A stretch of DNA of 64,000 nt from Saccharolobus caldissimus (GTDB taxonomy: Archaea > Thermoproteota > Thermoprotei_A > Sulfolobales > Sulfolobaceae), in contig NZ_AP025226.1 in assembly GCF_020886315.1 (NCBI RefSeq), positions 1,018,001-1,082,000 of the forward strand. Reading direction: 5' to 3'. The number at the start of each line of letters is the position of its first letter. Positions within the stretch are counted from its first letter, which is position 1. Shown here one piece after another: positions 8,363-17,211 of this stretch. The translations under genes and the position numbers were made by a program. The notes under the pieces are model-generated. The model ran no database searches. It was not told the DNA's origin and saw only the letters and a program-made list of their open reading frames with translations.

Positions 8363-9871
8363 TTACTTTTTCCTTTTCGTAACTAATAACACTATTGCTA
8401 TTAGGACTATTATTGCTATTATGATTAATATCAAATATAATGATGATGTAGAGATAATTTCGTTACTGGGAGTATAACCATATACTACATAATACGTTAC
8501 AGCTGGATCAGAGAAAATTATTAACCTACCATTATATATAAAGTAATTATTGGGGTTTAATGGAACCATTCCATTACTGGTCTCCTTAAATACGGTTACG
8601 CTTTCATTTTTAATTAAGCTAACGTTAAATACTATGTAACCAGATGCGTTTACACTAACTATCTGACTTAAATAACTTTTACCATCTATGCTTATATTAC
8701 TTATTGTAACTGAATTTGGCGTAACTAAATTAACGTATTCATATGAGCCGTTAGGGAAGAGCACAACATACTGATTATATCCAGTTACGTTAACGTAAAC
8801 TAAAGTAGCGGGATGTATAACGATAACTTGATGATATAAATTAACATTAGCAGTACTCTCTACACCTTGATTTGTAACTTCTATAATTACTGGGTTATTA
8901 TTAACATTGATCATACTTACTAATTCTGGTCTACTCTTAACGTATTTAGCGTTGGGATTTATAACAATTTTTATATGGGATTCTACGTTATTAATTGTAT
9001 TGTTGAATATAAATCCTTTATGACTAAAATAAGTCGAGATATAAGAGTTGTCTAAATAACCTATTACGCTCCCGTTAACTCCAAAGAACTCTATATCCGT
9101 AAATTCAGCGGTTACTTGAGCATTAAATGAGAAAAACATTATTGATCCCTTTCCTTCTCCCCTCCATATCATTGCTGGAACGTAAGTTCCGTTATAGTAA
9201 GCTATACTGGTATTATAAGGTGATTGGACGTTAATCATCTGATAAGTGAATTCCATTTCGTTATACCTTCTGGGATATGTAGTTTGGAATGATAACGTTA
9301 AAGTAGCCTCACCTATCATCGTCAAACTTACCTTATGCATTAACATTTTAGTAGTTACGCTGTACTGTGACTGTTCGTGAGTTATATTAAGGGTAATGTT
9401 AGTGAAAGTAGTTCCGTTTAAAAACTCTAAAACTAATTGAGCTGTATTATTAAAATACGCTAAACCGCTTACTCTTCCAGAAGTGTTAAGAAATCCTGCC
9501 CATACTAATTCCCTTATTAAGTTAGGTTCAATTAATAAGACTCTAGCCAATTGGGGAATTTGAGAGTCTATAGTTATGGTAAATGGGGAAACAGTTACCT
9601 TTATTGTACCAGAGAAGTTTTCTAAACTACCTACATTAACGTAGAACTTGTAACTGTTATAAGTTATAGTTTCAGTGTTAGAAGCATTTGACGTATTATA
9701 GGCTAAATATGAGTATTCATAAACTGTGTGGATAGTCCCTACTTGCAAATCTGAGGAGTATTTCTGATACATGACCATTTTATAATCGTTATTTGCAGTT
9801 ACAATTAAGCTAAATAATGATGGTAAAAATAGCACTAATAATGTAAATGAGAGAATAATTTTCTTATTCAT
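8363..9871 (-). CDS. secreted, membrane-anchored surface protein
   Basis: A 502-residue protein with an N-terminal signal peptide (MNKKIILSFTLLVLFLPSLFSLIV) and a C-terminal transmembrane anchor (LILIIIAIIVLIAIVLL) followed by the basic tail TKRKK. The region between is rich in beta-type sequence, Asn, Thr and Ser, with many N-x-S/T sequons as expected for a heavily N-glycosylated extracellular protein of a Sulfolobales cell. No enzymatic motif was recognised. The next minus-strand gene upstream encodes a ribbon-helix-helix protein 41 bp away. Role unknown, perhaps envelope architecture or substrate binding. Confidence 0.7.
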   Translation of the reverse strand: MNKKIILSFTLLVLFLPSLFSLIVTANNDYKMVMYQKYSSDLQVGTIHTVYEYSYLAYNTSNASNTETITYNSYKFYVNVGSLENFSGTIKVTVSPFTITIDSQIPQLARVLLIEPNLIRELVWAGFLNTSGRVSGLAYFNNTAQLVLEFLNGTTFTNITLNITHEQSQYSVTTKMLMHKVSLTMIGEATLTLSFQTTYPRRYNEMEFTYQMINVQSPYNTSIAYYNGTYVPAMIWRGEGKGSIMFFSFNAQVTAEFTDIEFFGVNGSVIGYLDNSYISTYFSHKGFIFNNTINNVESHIKIVINPNAKYVKSRPELVSMINVNNNPVIIEVTNQGVESTANVNLYHQVIVIHPATLVYVNVTGYNQYVVLFPNGSYEYVNLVTPNSVTISNISIDGKSYLSQIVSVNASGYIVFNVSLIKNESVTVFKETSNGMVPLNPNNYFIYNGRLIIFSDPAVTYYVVYGYTPSNEIISTSSLYLILIIIAIIVLIAIVLLVTKRKK

Positions 9872-9912
9872 CTTAGCTTTTCCTCTTTCAAATAGAGTAA
9901 AAAATTTTTTCG

Positions 9913-10395
9913 TTATGTTAGATTTTGTGCAACAATTCTTCTGACCATTCTACATTTTTGCGATAGTTTTATTTTATTTACATTAGGAGGTACTATTAGC
10001 TCATCTACGTTATTAATTTCTTGAATGTAATTCGCTATGTCAACATCGGTAACTCCTAGTAAGGTTAACCTCTTTATGTTTCTGAATATCACTGGTTTTC
10101 CTGCTTCAGCTAATTCCTCCTTATTTACGGTTAGCTCATCGATATCTGATATGACTATGAAATTGCCCATACCCTCCTTGAATCCCTCCAAAAAACTCTT
10201 ACCGCTTTCAATAACACCAGATGCGGTTTGTTTAGCTGTGTTTGACAATTCAAGAAATGTTCTAAAAGCTTGATTAGCCACTTCTCCTACTGTCTTACCG
10301 GAATTTCTGGCTATTTCGGTGAGTTTTCTGTAAAGCTTCTCATCTATTCCCCTTATTGTTATTGTTTTCTTATTTTCATTGTTTTCTTGACTCAT
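9913..10395 (-). CDS. ribbon-helix-helix protein with extra C-terminal domain
   Basis: A 160-residue protein. Residues about 8-52 (ITIRGIDEKLYRKLTEIARN then EVANQAFRTFLEL) form a ribbon-helix-helix DNA-binding domain. A Gly/Ser-rich linker leads to a second domain of about 80 residues with short repeated strand-like segments (NIKRLTLLGVTDVDI, VDELIVPPNVNKIKL) that look like a small beta solenoid. The fusion is unusual for a simple antitoxin and suggests a transcription factor with a sensing or oligomerising domain. It may control the adjacent surface protein gene. Confidence 0.6.
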   Translation of the reverse strand: MSQENNENKKTITIRGIDEKLYRKLTEIARNSGKTVGEVANQAFRTFLELSNTAKQTASGVIESGKSFLEGFKEGMGNFIVISDIDELTVNKEELAEAGKPVIFRNIKRLTLLGVTDVDIANYIQEINNVDELIVPPNVNKIKLSQKCRMVRRIVAQNLT

Positions 10396-11121
10396 ATGTA
10401 ATATATGTATTACAAGTTTATAAGTTTTTCCAATATTCTTGCCTTACGGGTTAGTTTATTTTATCGAAGTAGCATTTATTGGAAAATCCTTGCATTATAA
10501 TATTCTTATAAAAGGCTCCATTTATATTTATATTTAATTTTTTTATAATATATTATAAAAAATGTGTATATAATGAAACTTCAAAATTTATCTCCACATA
10601 ATTTTGAAAATTATTTAACTCTAGAATTTTCCCTAAAATGCTAATCGAAGTTATATCAAACTTTTATGATTTTGAATTAATATGAATAATATTGTAATTT
10701 AGTTATAAACTCTGTATCAATTTTCTCTCAAAGGCTAGATAATTATACTCTATTTATGAACAACTCGCATCAGCGTGAGAGCTTATCTTTTTTATTAATT
10801 AAAATTTGCTATAAATAAAATAAACAAAAACATTTCTATTAACGTGAAGTAAGAATTCAACCCTTAGCCTAAGCTCAACTGATTATCTTTGCTTATTATG
10901 ATACTTAATTCAGCGGAAACAGTATTTAAGAGAACATTTAACGCTATTCGTTTATATATGAATATCATTGAAATTAATCTGTCCCAAATCCGCGTTGTGC
11001 ATAAGATTGCTCTTACACGAAAAAATTTTTGAGATCTGGTAGCAGGATTAACTACTTTGAATTTTTCTTATTAAACTGGGAGTTTATTCAATGAGAGGTT
11101 TTTAAATAAATTTATAATATT
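10396..11121. other. intergenic gap, nothing recognised
   Basis: About 725 bp of AT-rich DNA without a credible reading frame or repeat. The last 25 bp hold a TATA-like run (TTTTTAAATAAAT) before the next ATG, consistent with a leaderless transcript. Confidence 0.4.
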
Positions 11122-11409
11122 ATGAATAAGAAAACTCTTCTCGTTATTTCCTTTATTCTTTTAAGTATTGTGATGACTGTTTCCGCAATACTTACGCATA
11201 TGTATATTTCAATTTTACAAATTTGTCTAACTATAGAGATACTTAATGTAATTCAAATACATTATCATTTTACAATATATTATAATGAATACATAGTGTA
11301 CTTATGTTGTATTATATCACTCCTTGCCTGCATTTATTGTACATTATTAGCTAATAATGTAAAGTTTGATGAGATTAAGAAATTAGAAGAAAGAATTAAA
11401 GTAAACTAG
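11122..11409 (+). CDS. small membrane protein, three predicted transmembrane segments
   Basis: A 95-residue hydrophobic protein with three likely transmembrane helices (residues about 5-27, 29-50 and 57-77) and a charged C-terminal tail. The spacing and the phrase ILQICLTIEILNVIQ vaguely recall NuoK/MrpC-type antiporter subunits, but the conserved Glu arrangement is not convincing and no complex I genes are nearby. A TATA-like box about 25 bp upstream supports expression. Function is not assigned. Confidence 0.45.
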   Translation: MNKKTLLVISFILLSIVMTVSAILTHMYISILQICLTIEILNVIQIHYHFTIYYNEYIVYLCCIISLLACIYCTLLANNVKFDEIKKLEERIKVN

Positions 11410-11550
11410 GGAGTTTTTAGAATTTTTCTAACGCATAAAGAAAACATGGGATCCCATATATACGCTTCTCCTCACTCTATTACAATTTTTCAAAATTCAA
11501 TGAGAGTAATCGGCATATCTTTTTTAATGCCTAGTAGAAAATATATAGAT

Positions 11551-11706
11551 ATGAGAATTGTTGAAGATAAGGACGGAGAAAGGTTTCTAGTGATCGAGTC
11601 AGATGAGGACTTTGAGAAGTTTAAAGAAGATTTGTTAAAAATTGCTAGAGAAAAAGCTAAGGATCGTGCCCGTAAACCTTCTTATGAGACCCAATCTCCC
11701 AAATGA
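11551..11706 (+). CDS. probable antitoxin overlapping a RelE toxin tail to tail
   Basis: Starting at the ATG giving MRIVEDKDGERFLVIES, this 51-residue acidic then basic peptide is closely similar to the 49-residue product at 60758-60907. Both end in KPSYET and overlap the 3' end of a RelE-type gene on the opposite strand by about 50 bp. A longer frame reaches back to 11446, but the second locus lacks the extension, so I prefer the short start. Acidic proteins of this size are typical RelE-family antitoxins. The convergent layout is unusual, since antitoxin and toxin are normally co-directional. Confidence 0.55.
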   Translation: MRIVEDKDGERFLVIESDEDFEKFKEDLLKIAREKAKDRARKPSYETQSPK

Positions 11707-11947
11707 AAACTATACAATTTTTTGGATCAACGCTATAAAGTATTCTTATATTTCCCGTAACTTCTATGGAGAACATTGGATTACCGTATTTATCCTTTCC
11801 TAACTTCTCCTTGGCATACTTCAAGGGATCTCTCCTTAATAGCTCTAATTTTTCAAGAATTAACATCACTAACTTATCACTAAAATTATCTGCCACGTAT
11901 TGCATAAATTCTCTATAATCTCTAGCTTTCCTCATTGAAAACCTCAA
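11657..11947 (-). CDS. RelE/ParE-family toxin
   Basis: A 96-residue protein with RelE-fold features: an N-terminal helical pair, LLRRDPLKYAKEKLGKD, a beta hairpin IEVTGNIRILYSVD and the C-terminal IWEIGSHKKVYG, where the basic and aromatic residues correspond to the mRNA-interferase active site. RelE toxins cut mRNA in the ribosome. The annotated start is TTG with an in-frame ATG four codons later. In-frame residues conserved further upstream (VCEKWELRF, compare VCKEWKIRF at 60.5 kb) suggest an ancestral start now mutated. Its end overlaps the probable antitoxin gene. Confidence 0.75.
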   Translation of the reverse strand: MRFSMRKARDYREFMQYVADNFSDKLVMLILEKLELLRRDPLKYAKEKLGKDKYGNPMFSIEVTGNIRILYSVDPKNCIVFIWEIGSHKKVYGHDP

Positions 11948-12187
11948 TTCCCACTTCTCACAAACTACGATAAAAAGATATAGAAAACTAATTTAAAAAT
12001 TTTCCTCTTTTCGTATATTATCTAGTCAAGAATAATAGTTGTAATAATGATAGTAGAAATGGTAGTTATGTAAATAAAGTGCTGTAAACAGCATTGTAAC
12101 TCCATATTGCTAAAGCGTTTAATGCCGGGTTATTATAGGAGAAGTAAGCTAAAGCAAACCTCTTTCACCTTTTACCGTCTCTTAGGT
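11948..12187. other. intergenic, left part of a 0.9-kb non-coding region
   Basis: No reading frame or RNA gene recognised. The right part of the region holds an inverted-repeat structure and a probable tnpB 3' end, listed separately. Confidence 0.35.
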
Positions 12188-12457
12188 GAGAGTGTCCAGG
12201 GCACAAATATTTCAAAAACTAAATATAATAAATATTATATAATATGATAAAACTCATAAATTTTTACCTTTTCTGGAAGAAAAATCTATTCAGAAAATAT
12301 GCAAAACTAGATATTAAAATATATTAAAATGGCAAGCATAGAATTATCTAAACTTGCATAACTCATGCGGTAACTCAACTATCCATTCTTAATTAATTAT
12401 AAGATTGTTTTTCTATCACATTATATTTATTGAATTATTTGCGTTCGGGACACTCTC
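12188..12457. repeat. possible 270-bp element bounded by 10-bp inverted repeats
   Basis: GAGAGTGTCC at the left and its exact complement GGACACTCTC at the right bound about 250 bp of AT-rich, non-coding DNA. No target duplication is visible, and a 10-bp match in this composition could be chance, so the call is tentative. A related CACTCTCT motif begins the neighbouring block at 12.69 kb. Confidence 0.3.
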
Positions 12458-12620
12458 TAGCACATAAGCAAAGCCTTTTCCCCCAAGACATTTTATCTAG
12501 TGGAGAGAGGATAGGTTGTTAGGGGTAATTGTTATCTCATGGTATTACCCTCTTCCCCTAAACGCTTAAGTTTTTACTAGAATTTTATTATAGTAGATGT
12601 AAATATTAAATATTTTTAAT
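12458..12620. other. GC-richer structured block with nested hairpins
   Basis: Locally GC-rich DNA with self-complementary arms: GGGTAAT pairs with ATTACCC, nested inside AGGGG and CCCCT, and CTCTC...CAC pairs with GTG...GAGAG further left. There is no open reading frame. It could be a structured RNA, a decayed IS end or a terminator region; nothing allows a choice. Confidence 0.3.
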
Positions 12621-12689
12621 ATTTGAATACAATTAACTAAAATTTTAGGTTTTAAGCTAATCACTATATTTATTTTTTGAAATATTTAC

Positions 12690-12795
12690 ATCTCGGCACT
12701 CTCTCGTGGCTGGGAGTTAATACTCACTAACCTAGGGAGAAGGAGGAGCGATGAGGCCGAGTAACTATTAGTCACGATGAAGGTCGAACTCCTAC
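12690..12795 (+). pseudogene. probable tnpB 3' end of an IS200/IS605-type element
   Basis: One frame reads LSRGWELILTNLG...RRRSDEAE then stop. It resembles CRGWEYTLPNLG in the remnant at 28975-29150, and its last part matches GGRRSDKAE at 42360-42450. Similarity to the latter continues past the stop codon (TAGTCACGAT), as expected for the conserved non-coding right end of such elements, where the TnpB guide-RNA scaffold is encoded. Only the 3' end is present; no tnpA or RuvC-like domain is here. Confidence 0.45.
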
Positions 12796-12856
12796 TCTTG
12801 TACTATCAAATCATTTATATAAAAAATTTAAAGAGTGAGATAGATATATTTAATCT

Positions 12857-13486
12857 ATGGATGTTTTAGCAGTGTATAATCATCCAGTAGAAACTTTAGG
12901 TAATTTCAAGAAATTCTTACAAATTAAAAAAGAAATTATGGCTGAAGAACTTAAGGGAGATGAGAAATTTGACGCATTAATTATTATGGGTGGACCAATG
13001 AGCGTTTACGAGAGTGATAAATATCATTTTTTGAATACAGAGATGCAATTAATTAGGCAAGCTTATTATCAGAATAAGAGAGTTTTAGGAGTTTGTTTAG
13101 GCTCCCAACTAATAGCAGAGGCTTTAGGCGGAAAGGTAATAAAAGGACCTCATGGGCAAGAGATAGGAATTCAAAAGGTTAAGTTACTTGGAAATTTAAA
13201 AGAGTTTATGAAAAATGAAGAAATTACTGTATTTCAATGGCACGGGGATACTTTCTCTTTACCTATAGATGCAGAGTTACTTGCTTATAATAGGAATTAT
13301 TTTCAAGCTTTTAAAACTAAGAGAATTTTAGGAGTTCAATTTCACACCGAGGTTGACGCTAAGATGATAGAAGATTGGATTAGAATTTACGGAGGAGATA
13401 AAAGGTTAATAGATGAAGTGAGGAGAGCTGAAGATGAGTTAGAAAGAAATTCAGAAAAAATAATAAAATATTGGCTCAGTCTATGA
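12857..13486 (+). CDS. class I glutamine amidotransferase (GATase) protein
   Basis: A 209-residue stand-alone GATase1 domain. The catalytic triad is visible: Cys80 in GVCLGSQ, His163 in VQFHTE and Glu165, and the oxyanion-hole segment IIMGGPMS is at residues 42-49. Such proteins release ammonia from glutamine for a partner, or act on gamma-glutamyl compounds. It resembles the GMP-synthase-like amidotransferase group, but no synthetase partner is adjacent. TATA-like sequence lies about 35 bp before the ATG. Substrate unknown. Confidence 0.8.
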   Translation: MDVLAVYNHPVETLGNFKKFLQIKKEIMAEELKGDEKFDALIIMGGPMSVYESDKYHFLNTEMQLIRQAYYQNKRVLGVCLGSQLIAEALGGKVIKGPHGQEIGIQKVKLLGNLKEFMKNEEITVFQWHGDTFSLPIDAELLAYNRNYFQAFKTKRILGVQFHTEVDAKMIEDWIRIYGGDKRLIDEVRRAEDELERNSEKIIKYWLSL

Positions 13487-13503
13487 ACGAGTTTAAATTA
13501 GGT

Positions 13504-14910
13504 TTATAATAAAGTAATTGCTATTAATTTATTCTCTGTCATCTCCAGCATAGTGTCTCTAACTCCTTCCCTTCCTATTCCGCTTTTCTTAAACCCTCCA
13601 AAGGGTAATGAGTCCCATCTTAATCTAGTACTGTCATTTATGATTACTGCACCAAACTTTAATTCCCTACTTATTTTAAGTGCTCTATTTACATCATTGG
13701 TAAATATTGCAGATTGTAGACCATATTCTGTAGAGTTTGCTATACTCACAGCCTCTTCGTCGCTTTTAACAGAAACTATGGGAGCTACTGGACCGAAGAC
13801 CTCAGTTTTCAGTGCTAACATATCTAAATTGGCGTTAGATATTACGGTTAATGGGAAGAAATATCCTCCCTCGGGACCTTTATTTACAAAATCTACCTTA
13901 CCTCCCTTAATTTTAGCGTCTTCTACCACACTACTTAATTTCTCAACACTTTCCATATTAATTACTGGCCCTACATCTGTAGTTTCATCTAGCGGATCTC
14001 CTATCTTTAAACTCTTAACTTTTTCGTAAAAGGCTTTGGTGAATTTATTAACTATCTCCTCCCTAACTATAATCCTCTTACCTGCGTTACAATTTTGTCC
14101 TGCATATTCAAATCTGGCTCTAACGGCAATTGAAGAAGCCCTATCTATGTTTGCGTCCTCTAAGACTATAATGGGATCAGAACCTCCTAGTTCCATAATT
14201 ATTCTCTTCCCTAAGGATACAGCCCTTGATGCTATGCTTAAACCTGTTTGTGTAGATCCAGTAAGGGTTATTAAACTTACTAAGGGATGAGTAATTATCT
14301 CGTCTCCTATCTCACTACTATATCCAGTTACTACTCTCACTGCGCTTTCTGGTAATCCAGCCTCTATTAGTATTTTCCTCATCTCTATAGCAGATAAAGG
14401 GGTATTTATGCTAGGCTTAACTACTACAGAATTACCCACAGCTATTGCAGGGGCTACCTTATGTGCAAACGAATTTATAGGGAAGTTAAAAGGTAGTATT
14501 GCAGTTACGACACCTAAAGGTTCTCTAGTGCTTATAACTATTCTATTTTCATTACCCGGCGGATATTCATATGCATCAACTCTATAATTTTTACCCTCAA
14601 GTACTATTGCTGCTTCATCAGCTGCTTGCCTAAATAGCCTTGAAGCTCTTAGTACTTCTACTCTAGCATCTTTTATTGGTTTTCCAGCTTCCATAGCCAA
14701 TAGTCTAGCTAATCTTTCTCTTTCTCTATCCAAAATTTCTGAAACTTTTCTAAGAATTGAAGTCCTCTTATAAAGAGGCATTTTTGAAATTATTTCAAAT
14801 CCTTTATACGCTTCTTCTATTTCTCCCCTTACCTCATCTTTATTCATTCTTTTAACAGTCCCAATTACCTTTAGATTAGATGGAGAACGTACCTCAATAA
14901 CTTCCGACAT
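13504..14910 (-). CDS. NAD(P)-dependent aldehyde dehydrogenase
   Basis: A 468-residue member of the aldehyde dehydrogenase superfamily, counted from the ATG at MSEVIEV (a TTG one codon earlier is an alternative). Catalytic Cys274 lies in GQNCNAGKR, the general base Glu240 in IMELGGSDP, the active-site Asn in PFNFPIN, and the cofactor loop in TLTGSTQTG. The end FGGFKKSGIGREG is typical of succinic-semialdehyde or lactaldehyde dehydrogenase-type members. It oxidises an aldehyde to the acid; the substrate is not clear. It is convergent with the GATase gene and just downstream of an MFS gene on the same strand. Confidence 0.85.
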   Translation of the reverse strand: MSEVIEVRSPSNLKVIGTVKRMNKDEVRGEIEEAYKGFEIISKMPLYKRTSILRKVSEILDRERERLARLLAMEAGKPIKDARVEVLRASRLFRQAADEAAIVLEGKNYRVDAYEYPPGNENRIVISTREPLGVVTAILPFNFPINSFAHKVAPAIAVGNSVVVKPSINTPLSAIEMRKILIEAGLPESAVRVVTGYSSEIGDEIITHPLVSLITLTGSTQTGLSIASRAVSLGKRIIMELGGSDPIIVLEDANIDRASSIAVRARFEYAGQNCNAGKRIIVREEIVNKFTKAFYEKVKSLKIGDPLDETTDVGPVINMESVEKLSSVVEDAKIKGGKVDFVNKGPEGGYFFPLTVISNANLDMLALKTEVFGPVAPIVSVKSDEEAVSIANSTEYGLQSAIFTNDVNRALKISRELKFGAVIINDSTRLRWDSLPFGGFKKSGIGREGVRDTMLEMTENKLIAITLL

Positions 14911-14995
14911 CAAATTATACTATCCATTTAAAGTTTATAAACAGTTATGATCAATATAAAAACAAACTTAAAAGGTTTAAATATAAGTTTCTTTT

Positions 14996-16411
14996 TCATG
15001 AGGACACTCTAACTTCTTCCTTTATTCTTGTCGCCATAATTACGACGCTTATTATTATAATAGATGATATTAAGAAAGAGTATTGAAATGCGAGTTTTGA
15101 AGGAATAAACGTGAATACTGGAATGTTATTATACATGAAGAGTAATAAAGGCTCTTTAAAAGTAGACTCTAAAGATCCAGCCACAACGGGACCTAATGTA
15201 TTGCCCATAAGTCTCATTGAAGTATTAGTTCCAGTAATCGTTGCCATTCTCTTTTTTGAGGTAGAAGCTAATAATAAGGTAATTCGAGTTACGTTCATTC
15301 CAGATACGAAGAAAAGAACTAATATTAGCATAAACATCAGTTCGTCTATTGGAATTCTACTTCCAATTATAATTGAGAGTAATAATAACGTTATGACTGA
15401 AAGTGAAGACGAAAGGAGTATTATTCTTTTATATCCTAACTTATTAACCATTGAACCGAAAAAAGGGCCAGCTACTAACAAAATTAAAGATATGGGAGCC
15501 ATGGTCAATCCAGTTTCGAATATTGTCATTCCATATCCCACGGGTTTAGGTAATTCTAACATGAAAACCAAAGACTGGAATGTTAAAAATAGGCCGAAGC
15601 CAGTAACGAAAGATGAAAGTAGAGGAACTGCTATATTAGGATTCTTAAAGTCAGAAGGATCTATAACGGGATTCTCAGTTTTAGATATATGGATAGAAAA
15701 TGTGTATAATAATAAGAGCCCTATAAATAAGGTAAATATAAATTGTGGGGAATCCCATCCCCAACTGGGAGCTTCTGTTATTCCTATACCTATAGTAATA
15801 AAAGACAAGGATAGAAGTACTATTCCTCTTATATCTATTTTCTGTTCATTTCTAAAACTGGACTGAGGAAGCACTCGATTTGCGACAAAAACTATAATTA
15901 ATAATAGAGGTATAGCGGTCTCGTATGCTAATTGCCACGAAAAGTATTGGGCAATATAACTACCTATAGGTATTGCTACGGCAGCACCTACGGCGAAAGT
16001 TGACGCTATTATGCCTTGTGCTATTGGCAATTCTCTATCGGATAATCTTTCTCTTAATATAGTATAAGCCAACGGATTTATGCTTAAACCTATACCTTGT
16101 ACTGATCTTGAAAGAATCAGAACTGGATAATTAGGGGACCAGGCCGTTAATGCAACGCTTATAGTGTAAATTCCTAAGATAGTTAATAGAATTTTCTTTC
16201 TTCCGTGACTATCTGCCAGTCTTCCAATGAAGGGGGCTAGAGCCATTCCCGCTAAAGTCTCTGAAGAGAGAATCCAGGAGCCTTCTGATTCGTTAACGTT
16301 AAACTGGCTTTCGATTTTAGGCAATGATGGTAGAACTACCATTTCAACGTACATTGTTAAAATAGAGATGGAAGCTAACACTATGAGATACTTAAAAAAT
16401 TCCCATCTCAT
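14996..16411 (-). CDS. MFS transporter, DHA2-like (drug:H+ antiporter type)
   Basis: A 471-residue membrane protein with about 14 predicted helices. The loop APFIGRLADSHGRKKIL is the canonical MFS G-R-x-x-D-x-x-G-R-(R/K) motif A, and ILSRSVQGIGLSINPLAY matches motif C of antiporter-type members. Such proteins usually export drugs or metabolites by proton antiport. It is transcribed towards the aldehyde dehydrogenase, 85 bp away, and may share its transcript. Confidence 0.85.
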   Translation of the reverse strand: MRWEFFKYLIVLASISILTMYVEMVVLPSLPKIESQFNVNESEGSWILSSETLAGMALAPFIGRLADSHGRKKILLTILGIYTISVALTAWSPNYPVLILSRSVQGIGLSINPLAYTILRERLSDRELPIAQGIIASTFAVGAAVAIPIGSYIAQYFSWQLAYETAIPLLLIIVFVANRVLPQSSFRNEQKIDIRGIVLLSLSFITIGIGITEAPSWGWDSPQFIFTLFIGLLLLYTFSIHISKTENPVIDPSDFKNPNIAVPLLSSFVTGFGLFLTFQSLVFMLELPKPVGYGMTIFETGLTMAPISLILLVAGPFFGSMVNKLGYKRIILLSSSLSVITLLLLSIIIGSRIPIDELMFMLILVLFFVSGMNVTRITLLLASTSKKRMATITGTNTSMRLMGNTLGPVVAGSLESTFKEPLLLFMYNNIPVFTFIPSKLAFQYSFLISSIIIISVVIMATRIKEEVRVSS

Positions 16412-16528
16412 AATATATAGATATATCTTTTACTATATACGCTTAGCTACCAAATTTCAATTAATAGATAAATTAATTACATGTATATAATTATCATTAA
16501 GGATTTTGACTGTAATTTTTTAGGAATT

Positions 16529-16842
16529 TTAGTTATTTTCAATGAGTTTAATTACAATTTCATGAACTTTATCACACATTTTAATGGCACTTTCAGCGTC
16601 AAATTTAGAGTATAAATCCTCTGGCGGAATTCCAGTTTCCTCATCTCCATACATAGCAGGTTCTCTTTCTTTCCTTAAAATTCTAGAATAATATACCAAT
16701 TCATCTATTTCGTCTTGAAACCACTGTGGGAATCTACTTTTTCTCTTCTAAGAATATATCCTACATCGTGAAGTTTAGGCGGTTCTACTCCAACATACTT
16801 TAGGGAAGCCTTAAGTAGTAATTCAACAGCTTCTTGGCATTG
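16529..16842 (-). pseudogene. HEPN domain remnant, truncated and frameshifted
   Basis: The minus strand encodes the C-terminal two thirds of an HEPN protein: CQEAVELLLKASLKYVG and LHDVGYILRREK, then after a one-base frameshift in an A-run, FPQWFQDEIDELVYYSRILR and the usual C-terminal end with YSKFDAESAIKMCDKVHEI. The N-terminal helices are missing because a deletion fused the frame to the end of the nucleotidyltransferase next to it. Both lesions make the toxin non-functional. Confidence 0.8.
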
Positions 16843-17158
16843 TCTTTATTATTGGAGAGAACGAAATGTAATATCCTTCATTCATAAGCTTTTCTATATC
16901 TCCTTCAAGTCTTCTCTCAACTTCATCAAATAATATTACTCTCTCAGTAAAGGTTTTAGGTAGGTTCTTAACAATTATTAGAAGATCAATATCGCTATCT
17001 TTTCTGTTATCTCCTCTAGTTACACTGCCGTAAACTGCTACGGAAATTAAATTCTCTCCAAATTTTTCCTCTAACAACCTTACAATCTTTTCTAATAAGC
17101 TCTTATAGGGTTTATTCACAATATGTAGTTCGTTAATGGAAATAATAAAGTTCTCCAA
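16823..17158 (-). pseudogene. minimal nucleotidyltransferase, C-terminus lost by deletion
   Basis: A 111-residue frame with an intact MNT core (AVYGSVTRGDNRKDSDIDLLI: GS-x-x-RG plus the DID pair). The last residues (TMPRSC) are read out of frame from the HEPN gene that follows, so the natural C-terminus is gone. The fold and active site may survive, leaving an antitoxin without a toxin, or the whole pair may be decaying. Gene order (MNT then HEPN) is the reverse of the intact pair at 3.9-4.6 kb, so these are different lineages. Confidence 0.75.
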
Positions 17159-17211
17159 CTGTATATGATCTTTTGTAAATTCGATATTAATTTATTAAAA
17201 TTTTAGCTTAA

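Noticed and set aside
11122-11409. Possible NuoK/MrpC-type subunit.
   Set aside because: Only a loose match around one helix; no complex I or Mrp partners are near, so it is kept as an unassigned membrane protein.
12188-12457. Calling the 10-bp inverted repeat pair a definite insertion sequence.
   Set aside because: No target duplication and no coding content; kept only as a low-confidence repeat.
12740-12790. GATGAGGCCGAG...GGTCGAAC looks like a hammerhead ribozyme core.
   Set aside because: The obligatory C-U-G-A core start is changed to G-C-G-A, the related copy at 42.4 kb breaks further core bases, and a tnpB 3'-end reading explains the conservation better.
15111-15866. A 251-codon plus-strand frame opposite the MFS gene.
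   Set aside because: The minus strand encodes a complete MFS transporter with its motifs; the plus frame has no family features.
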